Virus record (IMG/VR): IMGVR_UViG_3300037245_000583
Coordinates: 1 to 25,640 of that record
Reading direction: 5' to 3' (one strand)
From: a virus
Length of the DNA: 25,640 bases
Shown: piece by piece, positions 5,675 to 14,844 of the stretch
Position numbering within the stretch: position 1 is the first letter of the stretch
How the letters are laid out: each line of letters opens with the position of its first letter
Translations under genes and position numbers: made by a program
Notes under the pieces: model-generated
What the model was told of the DNA's origin: nothing
Databases searched by the model: none
What the model saw: the letters and a program-made list of their open reading frames with translations, nothing else

Positions 5675-8536
5675 TTAGTTATCCCAGTTGTTAGACCAGT
5701 CTGTGTTCCATCCGTCACCTGGAATGTTATCTCCATAGGACATCACGTATTCATACCTCTGCCAAGAGGTATTGTTGTTGCCTGTGTCTAGCCCTTCGAT
5801 AACTACTCGAACAGTCAGAGGCTCAACGCCGCCATTATCAGATATCATGTCAACACTGCTATAGGTGTAACTCAACCCTGTCGTAGTGTCAGACTTGGCT
5901 TCAGTCTCGCTTCCATCGAAATAGAATAGAACGCGGTATGTGTTTCCATCTGTAGTACCATCTAAGCTTAAGAAGTGTTTAGGCGATTCTGATTTGAAGT
6001 CATCTCCGTGGTTCCGGTGGTTCCAAGTTAGAGAAGCATCCCCTCTCAGCACTGACGGGTCATAGCTACCATTAACCTTCACATTAGTGGGCGTTGGAGG
6101 TAAGAATTGTCGGCTCCCCTCAACTGGGTTCCATGTATTATACTCTACCTCGTCCAGCTCTTGCGTGATTAAGCTGTTGTTTGTGTTGAGCACTTTAAAG
6201 TCCGAACTAGGCCCTATTGGAGGTACTGCACTTATTATAGATGCCCACTGCCTAGTAGTCTGTACTTTTTTGAGGAGCGTGACTTTTGTATCAACGTCAT
6301 GCGCAGCTGGAACAGTGTCGTGACACCCACGGTCTATGAATACAATAGCACTTTGTGTTTTGCTCGATATATTAGTGACTTTTACCATTTCATCGCCTAT
6401 CATGAGCAGGCTGTTTAGTGGTGGGAAGAACCCAAAACCCTGAAGGCTGAAATACGCGTCCTGCTTACCTATTGCATATCTAAGGTCTGCTATGGGAGTA
6501 AACTCAGATTTAGCTCTAACTTCAGCAGACTCAAAAGTTGGCACTTGGAAATGTTTATGCTCTTGGTTAGGGGCAGAGGCTTCTATGCTCACAAAGGGTC
6601 TAAGAGGCATATCATTCTCATTATATGGGTTTAGCCTGTGGGATATCTCCAAATATGAAGATCCTGTAGCTCTTATGAAAGGTGAAGACACTGGGTATGC
6701 AGAAATAGTAGCAAGTAGTGATTCGGTCCTCTTGTAGTATGGCGTTGATGCGTTACCCCAAGTGTCAGTGACTAGAGTTAGGACTAATGTACCTTTTGTT
6801 TGCTCAGACTCAGTTACGCCCAACACTCGGTATTTACTTTGCGGTATTGAATATTCATTAAACCCAACTGTGATTACATCCCCTATCTCCAGTGACCTAA
6901 ATCCACCGTCAATAGGCACTGCGGCGCTATTAGAAGCTACCGTCACTCGCACTCGGGCAGTTCTAGATGTCATAACCTTAGCAGACCTAGCGAGCACTTT
7001 ATCTGCTACACTAGAATCGTTTATGTAGGGCGATTCAATAGTGAAAGCGTCTGCCGACCCACCGCTGTTGTTGCGTGAGTACTTAACGAGCTTTTGGGCA
7101 TCGTCATCAGAATACTGTATGTCTACTGCTTTCGGAGTCTCTTCGTACCTAGATACAGTTAAGTGTGCAAGAGATACAATATCAGAATCTCCTATCACAA
7201 GCCCACTGTCTTGACCTTCGCGCATCAGTTCTATCTTTATGAGTCCTGTATCTCTACTTGTGAACATCACCATATCTGCAGCAGTCGCACAGTTGTCAAA
7301 TATTGTCTTTAGTGAGTCTCCACTAGATGCAAAGTTTACCCAAATGTCTTCGTCGTACAGTATCTGAGCGTTGTCTATGAAATTGTCTGCATCTAAGGAG
7401 TCTTTAGGTAGACCTAATCCCCATTCAGTATTGACCAATATCTCAGCAATAGCAACTATGGGGTTGGCACCTACCAAATCCCCAGGGTAAGCTACTTGAA
7501 TCTCACCGTTAACGTCATCTCGTACAGTAACAGTAGTGTTTATTACCTTCTGAAGGTGGTCTAGGTGCCTATACCCATCAGTGCTAACTATGCCAGTTAC
7601 AGACTTTCTCTCAGCTTTAAAGAAGAAAGATTTGTCATCCCCGTGTTGACCTGACTTAGCAAGTACTCCCACATTCGCACAGGCATACCCTTGATAGTTA
7701 GAAGAGTCTGCATCTCTGAGCTTACTGTCAACTGCGACTTCCCATGAAAGGTTTGAATAGAACATCTTATCAGTGTTCACAGTAGGGGTGTTAGACACTA
7801 CTGGGTCTTGCTCGTATTGGGTGAACGATAATATAGGCTTAGTTGGGAGTATGCCTTCTCCTGGCATGCCATTGGGGAATATTGTGAAATCAATACTCTG
7901 ATCCATCACGCTAGTTGATAGAACCACTGACTTAGATGAGTCATTAACGCCGTCTAGGTCAGCGTCATACCTCTTCTCCCACTCTACATTAACTGCACCG
8001 TACTGCTCGGTCAAGACTGCGGTATGTCGTATGTTCGGGTAGTGGCCATATACACTGGTGTAGTCGAACTGTTTTATGTTTGGGTTGTACTCATACGATA
8101 GCTTAGACCTGCCTAGCTTCTTAGGGGTGTATATTATCCAGTCTTCTCTACGATATGTATAGTTGCCAAGGGGGTCAAGCAAATCACCCCGACTAACGCT
8201 TTTTATTTTACTATATACTTCTGTAACTCGGTCTACCTCTGAAGCGAATACATATAGGCCTGATCGCATCCACATGGGACTATCATTGTAAGTTATGCCG
8301 GACAACTCCGACGCACTAGACTGTCTAACTAAGTTCCCTGGCACTAACTTAGATCCGAAAACCACTGGTATGTCACTCCCTATCACAGCGTTAGACAGAG
8401 GGGCTAGAGAGCTTATCCAGTCCTGTTTTTGTTTAAACACATCCTCGCGCCTCTGCTGTATCTGATCTTCTTCTTCGATAGCCGTTAGCGCTCGGTTGAC
8501 TACTACTGATGCAGCCCATATAAGTAATCCTGACAT
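5675..8536 (-). CDS. Tail tip / host attachment protein (lambda gpJ-like position)
   Basis: A protein of 953 residues, in the gpJ position after the tape measure and gpL-like genes. The N-terminus has a hydrophobic helix (MSGLLIWAASVVVN), then a charged helix, then a segment around IGSDIPVVFGSKLVPGNLV typical of central tail-tip hub proteins. In the middle, ANPIVAIAEILVNTEWGLGLP is the hallmark block of phage tip proteins of this kind (a domain often written NPADVLYDLLTNPxWGLG). The C-terminal 150 residues look like an Fn3-type beta domain (TPTNVKVNGSYD, then YRVLFYFDG). It should cap the tail tube, contact the fibre and help in DNA release. It starts 2 bp after the upstream stop with AAGGTG as ribosome site. 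A terminator follows it. Confidence 0.8.
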   Translation of the reverse strand: MSGLLIWAASVVVNRALTAIEEEDQIQQRREDVFKQKQDWISSLAPLSNAVIGSDIPVVFGSKLVPGNLVRQSSASELSGITYNDSPMWMRSGLYVFASEVDRVTEVYSKIKSVSRGDLLDPLGNYTYRREDWIIYTPKKLGRSKLSYEYNPNIKQFDYTSVYGHYPNIRHTAVLTEQYGAVNVEWEKRYDADLDGVNDSSKSVVLSTSVMDQSIDFTIFPNGMPGEGILPTKPILSFTQYEQDPVVSNTPTVNTDKMFYSNLSWEVAVDSKLRDADSSNYQGYACANVGVLAKSGQHGDDKSFFFKAERKSVTGIVSTDGYRHLDHLQKVINTTVTVRDDVNGEIQVAYPGDLVGANPIVAIAEILVNTEWGLGLPKDSLDADNFIDNAQILYDEDIWVNFASSGDSLKTIFDNCATAADMVMFTSRDTGLIKIELMREGQDSGLVIGDSDIVSLAHLTVSRYEETPKAVDIQYSDDDAQKLVKYSRNNSGGSADAFTIESPYINDSSVADKVLARSAKVMTSRTARVRVTVASNSAAVPIDGGFRSLEIGDVITVGFNEYSIPQSKYRVLGVTESEQTKGTLVLTLVTDTWGNASTPYYKRTESLLATISAYPVSSPFIRATGSSYLEISHRLNPYNENDMPLRPFVSIEASAPNQEHKHFQVPTFESAEVRAKSEFTPIADLRYAIGKQDAYFSLQGFGFFPPLNSLLMIGDEMVKVTNISSKTQSAIVFIDRGCHDTVPAAHDVDTKVTLLKKVQTTRQWASIISAVPPIGPSSDFKVLNTNNSLITQELDEVEYNTWNPVEGSRQFLPPTPTNVKVNGSYDPSVLRGDASLTWNHRNHGDDFKSESPKHFLSLDGTTDGNTYRVLFYFDGSETEAKSDTTTGLSYTYSSVDMISDNGGVEPLTVRVVIEGLDTGNNNTSWQRYEYVMSYGDNIPGDGWNTDWSNNWDN

Positions 8537-8538
8537 AG

Positions 8539-9375
8539 CTATACACCTTCTACTGAAATCTTGGGGAAACCGCCAAAACTAATTAAATTGTTAAACCTAT
8601 CTAGACACTCATCTTGACTCTTGTTGCACCCAAAGGATATGTTGGCTTCGTCGCCTACAGACACTCCGGTAAGTACAGTAGGGTCAGTGAGAGTGAAAGT
8701 ATACTCAGTGACTCCTTCAGTACTTTGTATAACTGATGTCCGACCTCCTACTTCTATCTCCCCGCCGACATAGCTCTCGTGGTCGTAGTACGATATCTGT
8801 GGGTCTAGGGTCACAACACCGTTAAACTCATCGAGTACACCTGTTACTAGTGCCAGTTGAGTGTTGCTTGCAGACTTTTGTGCCTTACATCTACTGCTGT
8901 ATACTTGCCAGGGGCACGTCACTTCAATGCTTTTTGTTCTTAGGCTTCGCTTAAGTTTCTCTAGTACCGACACGGCAGTTAGTTTTATGTCGGTAGGCTT
9001 ATATACTGCTTGAGTAATGTATCCTGTCCACCTAACCGCGAGGGACTCATCAGGCGCCATCTTCATAATAGTGAGAGTCACTTCACTACCGTATTCACCT
9101 AAAGAAAGCCTTTTTGCAAACTCACAATTGGGATGAGCTTTCATGCTAATAGTAGATGACGCACCGACTACTGGAGTTACAATAGGCCCTCTGCTTATGG
9201 CATCCGCAACAAATATCACTTCATCGTTAGGAGCAACCGGAACTGTCACAGTAACATCACTAGGGGAGCTCGTAAACCCAAAAACTTCAAGAGTGTCGCC
9301 TGTACCTATAGTAGTGAATAGATACAGCTCAACCTCATCAACTTGATCTTGGCTATCATAGATGCTAAATGACAT
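8539..9375 (-). CDS. Tail tip assembly protein, gpL-like (DUF2163 / phage BR0599-type)
   Basis: A protein of 278 residues. The C-terminal half (about 145-278) matches the BR0599-type phage domain: CPWQVYSSRC, then YVGGEIEVGGR, a GD-containing strand, GCNKSQDEC and the ending RFNNLISFGGFPKI. The four cysteines C154, C163, C250 and C257 form C-x8-C and C-x6-C pairs. Lambda gpL is known to bind a [4Fe-4S] cluster with four C-terminal cysteines, so a cluster is plausible here, though I infer it only from the pattern. The protein would sit between the distal tail ring and the tip hub. The ATG overlaps the previous stop (TAATG), and the next gene follows after 2 bp, indicating coupled, matched expression. 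Confidence 0.8.
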   Translation of the reverse strand: MSFSIYDSQDQVDEVELYLFTTIGTGDTLEVFGFTSSPSDVTVTVPVAPNDEVIFVADAISRGPIVTPVVGASSTISMKAHPNCEFAKRLSLGEYGSEVTLTIMKMAPDESLAVRWTGYITQAVYKPTDIKLTAVSVLEKLKRSLRTKSIEVTCPWQVYSSRCKAQKSASNTQLALVTGVLDEFNGVVTLDPQISYYDHESYVGGEIEVGGRTSVIQSTEGVTEYTFTLTDPTVLTGVSVGDEANISFGCNKSQDECLDRFNNLISFGGFPKISVEGV

Positions 9376-11855
9376 TATCCCCCCTCGTTTATGTCCCTGA
9401 CTGCTATACTGGCTGTGCTACGTGTAAACCCTTGAATATCAATACTTATCGAGTCCGAAGCTAACCTAGATGCTCTGACATTGGAGATAGTATCTGAAGT
9501 AAATATAGACTCTATTAAGGCCTTATCAAGTGATAACCTGACGCCACCCGCCACATTGGCCATGTCAGTTATCTCATACACTTCATCACTACTCCATGCA
9601 CGACCTCTTATGACAGTGAATCTTGTGCCTACTATAGTTAGTACCTGAAGTCCGGGATCAGCTACATCTAGATACGTCCCGCCTTGAGGCGCATCAGTTA
9701 GTAATGCTAAGTCGCACTTAAAAGAAGCAGAATCAAAAGCGTTCTTGCGTCCTCTACATCTAGCTAGAAAATCCAGCATGTTTAAATATTCATCTCGGTT
9801 TTGGTTATCCCATGCCTGTGTCGTACTTACTGTAGGCACAGACCGCATAGAGTTGACCTTAACTACTCCGCCTACTGACTTAACAGTGTTGAGATGTAGA
9901 GAGTAGCTGTTGCTTTTCTTCGACTTAATAGGCACTTCAGTCAACTTAGGGTCTTCAGGATATGGACCTGATGGCGCGCCTGATGGGGGAGATATTTCAA
10001 TTGTGCCTTGAACAGCACCACCTATCCAACCTTGTTTTATCTCACCTTGAGTAGCTCCACCTATCCAATCAGACAGTGGAGCATCAGGAGGGTTCTGTGT
10101 GAATAGTTCTTGTCCTGTTGCGTACTGAACAATAGTAGAAGGGTCTATTGCTAGAGGATTGTCGCTAAAAGTAAACTCAGAGATTTCACCATCTATATAA
10201 GAGTAGGAACTGCTAGAATTAGCTCTACCATACCCTAAGTTGATTGTGCTTGATATAGGGACAGGTGTTGTGTTTACATCACCTACTAAATTTGAACCTA
10301 CTGAAGTGCTGTCTATGAACATCCCACCTGTATGACTCAGCACGTTGACAAAAACAGAAATTCTATGCTTTACACCAACAGTTAAAGCGTTATTTGGTGA
10401 AGTAATACCTAAAGTGGTAGATGTGTTACTTCTATGTATAAAGAAAAGCACTCGCCCGTTGCTGATTAATGACAGACCTACTGAATAATTGTTGGTGTTG
10501 TCGATGTCTTCAATAATCAGTAATCTACCTGAATGCGAATCAAGCGTAACATAAAAATCAAATGCTATTGACGCGAAGCTTGACCCGATATTATGAGTTT
10601 TATCCAAGCCGCTATCAACCCCATTACCGATAAATGTATTATATACTTCAGGTACTACATCAGGAGGGTTTTGTGTAAATAGTTCTTTACCTGTGTAATA
10701 AGGCCTATTATCTTCTAGTGTGTTAGGTGGTTCATTATATGAAGCTATTGAGCTAGGTAGCGCAAAATTAGGGTCTATTGAGTAATAAGTGTCCCAAATT
10801 TCACAAGATGCGCTACTACCAAGAAGTCTAGAAATACCAATTGTGATATTGTTAGGGATCTGTAGCGGGTTAATAGATGGTAATGTCCCTACTGTCCTTG
10901 TAGTGTTTATCTGTAATCCATTTAAGTAAAAGTCAAATTCCCTGTTGTCAGCAGATTTAGTGAATACCTGCAACCTATATGTTTTACCCTCCTCCAACAC
11001 TCCAACATCAGAATCAACAACACTATTATAACCAGTAGTAGAACTATATAAGCAACTATATACACCGATACTGCCATCGGTTCTAATAAATAAGCTCAAG
11101 GTAGCTTCTGTACCACTTGGAACACCTGCATCATCAGTATATAAATAAATAATAACTTGTGTAGTATCTAAGCTATTCACTGTAAAGTATGTCACTACCC
11201 CCCAAAAGCTAGACAATAGATTTTGTGGTGCAGGTGTGACAACGCCACTATCAACTCCATTACCTATAAGAGTATCAGCGTACACACCCGGGATAACTCC
11301 GCCTCCTGCTGTGCTTAAAGGTCCATCTAGTCTCTTAACCGTCACAGAGTAGTTAAGTTTAGTGTTGCGGTTACGGTCTGTGCTAGTGCTGGGAGAAGAG
11401 GCCATAAAGCCCTCCTCAACGGGGGCAACACACACCCAATCAATACTGTTTATGCCGAACTTGACATAGGCGGGGTTGACTTGCTCCACTTCTACTATCT
11501 GCCACTCAGTGTCAGACTTCCATAACATGACAAGAGACCCTACTTTGTAGAAGGTCTTATCTGTGGTTGGCATGCCCACTTCAGTGTCACTGATACGCTC
11601 AGTAGCCACGTCTTGCCACATTGGTATCAGAACCTCTTGCTCAAGGTCACGTAGTACTCTGTCAGTAGCAAACTGAAGCCCTGCACCCTTTAAGAGCGCA
11701 GAGTAGTTCACAGTGAATTGTGGGTGCTCTTTGGACAGGCTTCTAGTTTTTACACTAGATATAGTGTCCATGAGAGCTGTGTTCCATCTTATGTCCATCT
11801 TCATGCTCGAAGGAGAGAACGGTAGGACGTACCTACCTGCATATTTCCAAACCAT
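9375..11855 (-). CDS. Distal tail protein (gpM/Dit position) with an inserted pair of LamG-like domains
   Basis: A protein of 826 residues. Residues 1-175 and 645-826 look like the two halves of a common phage structural protein found between the tape measure and the gpL-like gene. The first half has beta strands ending in VCVAPVEEGF and KLNYSVTVKRLDG. The second half has EYLNMLDFLARCRGRKNAF, a Cys-Asp-Leu strand and RLASDSISIDI at the end. Between them are two LamG/concanavalin-like modules (about 195-398 and 407-590). Each opens with (T/F)LIGNGVDSG-type sequence and closes with TG(K/Q)ELFTQNPPD, and the first includes YLNG and ITIG strands typical of LamG. A short tandem repeat (WIGGATQGEI, WIGGAVQGTI) follows. 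LamG folds often bind sugars, so this may aid adsorption. Both ends overlap neighbours as TAATG. Confidence 0.75.
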   Translation of the reverse strand: MVWKYAGRYVLPFSPSSMKMDIRWNTALMDTISSVKTRSLSKEHPQFTVNYSALLKGAGLQFATDRVLRDLEQEVLIPMWQDVATERISDTEVGMPTTDKTFYKVGSLVMLWKSDTEWQIVEVEQVNPAYVKFGINSIDWVCVAPVEEGFMASSPSTSTDRNRNTKLNYSVTVKRLDGPLSTAGGGVIPGVYADTLIGNGVDSGVVTPAPQNLLSSFWGVVTYFTVNSLDTTQVIIYLYTDDAGVPSGTEATLSLFIRTDGSIGVYSCLYSSTTGYNSVVDSDVGVLEEGKTYRLQVFTKSADNREFDFYLNGLQINTTRTVGTLPSINPLQIPNNITIGISRLLGSSASCEIWDTYYSIDPNFALPSSIASYNEPPNTLEDNRPYYTGKELFTQNPPDVVPEVYNTFIGNGVDSGLDKTHNIGSSFASIAFDFYVTLDSHSGRLLIIEDIDNTNNYSVGLSLISNGRVLFFIHRSNTSTTLGITSPNNALTVGVKHRISVFVNVLSHTGGMFIDSTSVGSNLVGDVNTTPVPISSTINLGYGRANSSSSYSYIDGEISEFTFSDNPLAIDPSTIVQYATGQELFTQNPPDAPLSDWIGGATQGEIKQGWIGGAVQGTIEISPPSGAPSGPYPEDPKLTEVPIKSKKSNSYSLHLNTVKSVGGVVKVNSMRSVPTVSTTQAWDNQNRDEYLNMLDFLARCRGRKNAFDSASFKCDLALLTDAPQGGTYLDVADPGLQVLTIVGTRFTVIRGRAWSSDEVYEITDMANVAGGVRLSLDKALIESIFTSDTISNVRASRLASDSISIDIQGFTRSTASIAVRDINEGG
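10086..11273 (-). repeat. Duplicated LamG-like module region inside the distal tail gene
   Basis: Two diverged modules of about 200 codons lie in tandem. Their boundaries keep DNA similarity: 10082-10119 and 10657-10694 are nearly the same, as are the GNGVDSG-coding stretches near 10611-10640 and 11250-11275. The inner DNA is AT-richer than the flanking tail genes, consistent with a later insertion and duplication. Confidence 0.7.
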
Positions 11856-14092
11856 TATATCGCCTTGTATGAGTCAGAGGTGGACAGTACATTTACCATA
11901 GTGTCTTCGCCCTCTTTAGTGTTTAAGTATTCACCTACTACTGCAGGATCAATTACATTGACTACGTTAACTTTAGCAGAAGTGTTAACCCTAGGAGAGA
12001 AGCTCGGCACTGCTGGAGCACTAGGAGCTTGCACCCTACCAAAAGATGCTATCTCAGGTCCGCTCATTGTCGCAGCGTCACCCATGTAAGTGCTACCACC
12101 CCCGGCAGCTCCAAGCCCTGCCACACCTGTTCTCATATAATCAAACAGAGGGTCAGTCACAAAGGACTTAGTGCCCATAACTGCTATGTCTCTTGCGATG
12201 GACTTAATCACGCCTTTGACTATATCACCGAAGTCCGCCCACCCTTTTCCGGACTGAAACAATAGCTCGGTCATGTCAACTAGACCCTCAGCAGTAGTTT
12301 GGCTGAACCCATCCATAGCATCGTGCAGTTCTTTTATGAATCCTGTAAGCTCAACAGTCTTGTTCTGCATCTTGTCTATCTCAGCATTATAGCTCTCCAT
12401 GTGGATAGCCTGCGCAATAGTGAACTCTTGGCTTGTTATCATTCCTTTAGCTAGAAGCTCATTATATCCTGCAAGAGCTATCTGCCCTTGCTGATATGCT
12501 TTGCCAATATCATCTTGAGACTTAGCTATGTCTTTGTTGAAATCAATCAACTTCTTATCTAAGTCTAAGCTTTTCTGCTTCGCATCTATTTCTTTAGCTA
12601 TGTCCTTAAGGTCTTGATTAGTGGCCTTCTTCTTCTGAACGCGAGTCATGTTTATGATCTCACCTTGAATCTGAGACTCTTTAGTGATGCGCCCCATCAT
12701 CTCCAGTTCGTCTTGGAGAGACTTCAATCTGTCGCCTATTGGATCTTTGTCTTTCTTAGTTTTGCCTTTTCCTGCTCCGGATATATTCTTTATAAGATCC
12801 TCAAGCTCTTTTTTTATTGACTCGATAGTTATCTTAGGTTTCTTAGCATTCTTCTCTACTGCGTCCCAATAGTCCTGAGCTGCCTGCTCTGCTTGAGCGA
12901 AAGCTATACGGTTTCCGAGTGCTGCTTCATTAACTCTATCCATACTCAAAGGCTTGCCTCTGACAGTGTTCCACATATTCTCCCAACCTGATAATATGTA
13001 AGCAAAGCCTAACTCTATCTTAGCTACTAGAGATCTGAACTGAGCCCCTATTGACTGTAGGCCAGCCTCAAAAGCTGGGTAGCCGTCCCAAAAACCCGCA
13101 AATATTAAGCCTACTGCACCTGCCACCAATCCTACAGATGCAACCAAAGCTATCATAGGAGCGTTAGCAGCCATGAAAGCTACAGCAAAACCTGATATGG
13201 CTGGCACTGCTGCTACTAAAGCACCTACTAGTACTGTACCAATCATGGGGACTATTATATGCAAGTTGTCTGCTATTATCATAAATATCGCAGCTAGTCC
13301 TTCAGATACCTTAGTCACTTCTAGTATCTTACCTGTGACTAAGGTTAGATTATTCATTAATACTGTCAAAGCCCCTCCTATAGTAGGAGATATGCTCTTT
13401 GATTCTTCCCTGAGTTTCTCCAGTTCCATAACTAGTGCGGGTAGCACTTTCTCTGCTGTTATCTTGCCTTCTGCTCCTAGTTCTTTCAACTTAGACGTTG
13501 ATACTCCCATCGCGTCAGCGAATATCCTCTGAAGCCTTATGTTTCCCTCTAGTATATTCTTAAGCTCATCTCCATCAAATTTACCTTTCGCTAGACCCTG
13601 AGTAAACTGTATTATCCCACTCTTAGACTCCTGAGAAGTGGACCCGGATATCCTTAACGTCTGAGAAAGTGCCTCTGTTACAGCCAGCACTGAGTTGGCT
13701 TGTATATTATACTCCTTCATTGAAGTAGATATACGGTTGAATAGCGTTGCATTAGCTTCTAAGTCTGTGTATGTACGGGTACTTATGTCATTAAGCCCCC
13801 TTATGACATCTGCTCTGTCCTCTTCAGACTTGGTGACAAGCTTGATCCTAGAGTTTAGGTTAGTGTAGGAGTCAGACATTTTTGCTATGGCAGATATACC
13901 TGTACCGACCACTATCGCGTTCATGGCAGTCCTAAAGATGTTAATACTGGAGGTCATAGAGGCTAGACTATGGTTAGCTTTCTTGGTTTGCTTCTCGAAG
14001 CCTTTAATCTTATTCTTAAGAGCCTCTACTTGATCTTTGGCCTTACTAGCGTCAACGGTAATCCTTATGACTCTCTCTGTATTCTTTGCCAT
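11855..14092 (-). CDS. Tail tape measure protein
   Basis: A protein of 745 residues. The N-terminus is charged and helical (1-45). The conserved tape-measure N-terminal domain follows at about 70-235, with LFNRIS, LSQTLRISGSTSQES, FTQGLAKGKFDGDELKNILEG and AEGKITAEKVLPAL. A hydrophobic stretch (about 265-335, Ala/Val/Ile/Gly rich) could insert into the host membrane during ejection. Long charged helices lie at about 430-590. The C-terminal region with GDIVKGVIKSIARDIAV and a Gly-rich linker is typical of lambda gpH-like proteins. No lytic domain is seen. At about 0.15 nm per residue the length predicts a tail of roughly 110 nm. The gene follows the frameshifted chaperone, with AAGGGG as ribosome site, and its stop overlaps the next start. 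Confidence 0.92.
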   Translation of the reverse strand: MAKNTERVIRITVDASKAKDQVEALKNKIKGFEKQTKKANHSLASMTSSINIFRTAMNAIVVGTGISAIAKMSDSYTNLNSRIKLVTKSEEDRADVIRGLNDISTRTYTDLEANATLFNRISTSMKEYNIQANSVLAVTEALSQTLRISGSTSQESKSGIIQFTQGLAKGKFDGDELKNILEGNIRLQRIFADAMGVSTSKLKELGAEGKITAEKVLPALVMELEKLREESKSISPTIGGALTVLMNNLTLVTGKILEVTKVSEGLAAIFMIIADNLHIIVPMIGTVLVGALVAAVPAISGFAVAFMAANAPMIALVASVGLVAGAVGLIFAGFWDGYPAFEAGLQSIGAQFRSLVAKIELGFAYILSGWENMWNTVRGKPLSMDRVNEAALGNRIAFAQAEQAAQDYWDAVEKNAKKPKITIESIKKELEDLIKNISGAGKGKTKKDKDPIGDRLKSLQDELEMMGRITKESQIQGEIINMTRVQKKKATNQDLKDIAKEIDAKQKSLDLDKKLIDFNKDIAKSQDDIGKAYQQGQIALAGYNELLAKGMITSQEFTIAQAIHMESYNAEIDKMQNKTVELTGFIKELHDAMDGFSQTTAEGLVDMTELLFQSGKGWADFGDIVKGVIKSIARDIAVMGTKSFVTDPLFDYMRTGVAGLGAAGGGSTYMGDAATMSGPEIASFGRVQAPSAPAVPSFSPRVNTSAKVNVVNVIDPAVVGEYLNTKEGEDTMVNVLSTSDSYKAI

Positions 14093-14096
14093 ATAG

Positions 14097-14414
14097 CTAT
14101 TTCCCCTTAGACTTCTTCTTAGCCCATTCTATTGTTATTAAATCTAGCTTTTTTATGCAGAACCATAGCATATCAAAATCAAAATTGTCTAAATCATTGA
14201 GTGTAGCCCACTCCTTTACGACAGTCCAGGGTACCGGGTTGATACCCTCAAAAGCAGGGGGTCTACAGGTGGACAAATCAATAAACGCCTCCCACACCCA
14301 CTCTAAACCTGTTATTTCAGGCAAAGAGAGAAGCGCGGCAGGCGTATATTTATCAGTAATTAAGTCAGTTAGGAAATCTGCCGACTCGCTCCACTCGTAG
14401 TGCCACTCTAGGAA
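14097..14414 (-). CDS. Tail assembly chaperone C-terminal extension (gpT-like, reached by -1 frameshift)
   Basis: The -1 frame is open from about 14471 through the end of the upstream chaperone gene to a TAG at 14097-14099. It has no ATG with a ribosome site; its only nearby initiator is a TTG at 14324. Reading it by a -1 slip at 14414-14423 adds about 105 residues beginning FLEWHYEWSESADFL and ending in a Lys-rich tail, giving a fusion of about 242 residues. This is the gpG/gpGT arrangement of lambda-type phages, in which the longer product links tube protein and tape measure during tail assembly. The conserved position, directly between tube protein and tape measure, supports it. The extension has a Trp-rich helical character, as such domains often do. 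Confidence 0.8.
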   Translation of the reverse strand, partial: FLEWHYEWSESADFLTDLITDKYTPAALLSLPEITGLEWVWEAFIDLSTCRPPAFEGINPVPWTVVKEWATLNDLDNFDFDMLWFCIKKLDLITIEWAKKKSKGK

Positions 14415-14824
14415 TTTCCCAAAGTGTCTGCAACACCTCCATGAGTATCGGCGTTGAACGTATCTTTGTCTTCAGCATATTCCTTGATCTGCTCGAACAG
14501 GTCAGGTAGGTCATTGAATAACTTAACCGCACTATCAAAAGAGAACTCAATCTCTTTTCCCTCACGGTCTGTTACGCCTTCCCATCCTAGAACTACGGCT
14601 TCAGCAAACACCTTAACTAGTATCTCCTGTGCCATCTTGTCGTCTAGTGTTCCTGCGCGAATAGCAAAAAGAAACGGCTTAGTCCTCTTTCGAGAAGCTT
14701 TAGCAAAAGCAGGATTTGATTTACCAGCTCTTGCAACTTTAAAGATTACTCCATCTCCGAAGTCTAGTTCAACTCCTCCCACCTCCGCTTTCGCGTCAGT
14801 TTCGTACTTTTTATATAAACTCAT
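14408..14824 (-). CDS. Tail assembly chaperone (gpG-like)
   Basis: A protein of 138 residues located between the tube protein and tape measure genes. It resembles phage tail assembly chaperones with a conserved ARAGKSNPAF block (residues about 31-40), then LGWEGVTDREGKEIEFS (about 79-95) and NDLPDLFEQIKEYAEDKDTF (about 104-123). These proteins coat the tape measure and recruit the tube protein, and are absent from the virion. Most ribosomes should stop at the TAG at 14410-14408, but a small fraction should slip back one base at the tandem slippery site just before it. The start has GGAGGA as its ribosome site. Confidence 0.85.
   Translation of the reverse strand: MSLYKKYETDAKAEVGGVELDFGDGVIFKVARAGKSNPAFAKASRKRTKPFLFAIRAGTLDDKMAQEILVKVFAEAVVLGWEGVTDREGKEIEFSFDSAVKLFNDLPDLFEQIKEYAEDKDTFNADTHGGVADTLGNS
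14414..14423 (-). promoter_or_regulatory. Tandem -1 ribosomal frameshift site (TTTGGGAAAT)
   Basis: On the minus strand the zero frame reads ACT TTG GGA AAT TCC TAG. Both T TTG GGA and G GGA AAT fit the X XXY YYZ rule in the correct phase. GGGAAAT differs from lambda's GGGAAAG only at the last base. A stop follows within two codons, and the -1 frame leads into the long gpT-like frame. Confidence 0.85.
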
Positions 14825-14844
14825 GGCGTGTCCTCCGAGTTATG

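Noticed and set aside
14365-14565. Third minus-strand frame across the chaperone frameshift site
   Set aside because: It is neither the zero frame nor the -1 frame, and its product is Arg/Leu/Ser rich with no family resemblance.
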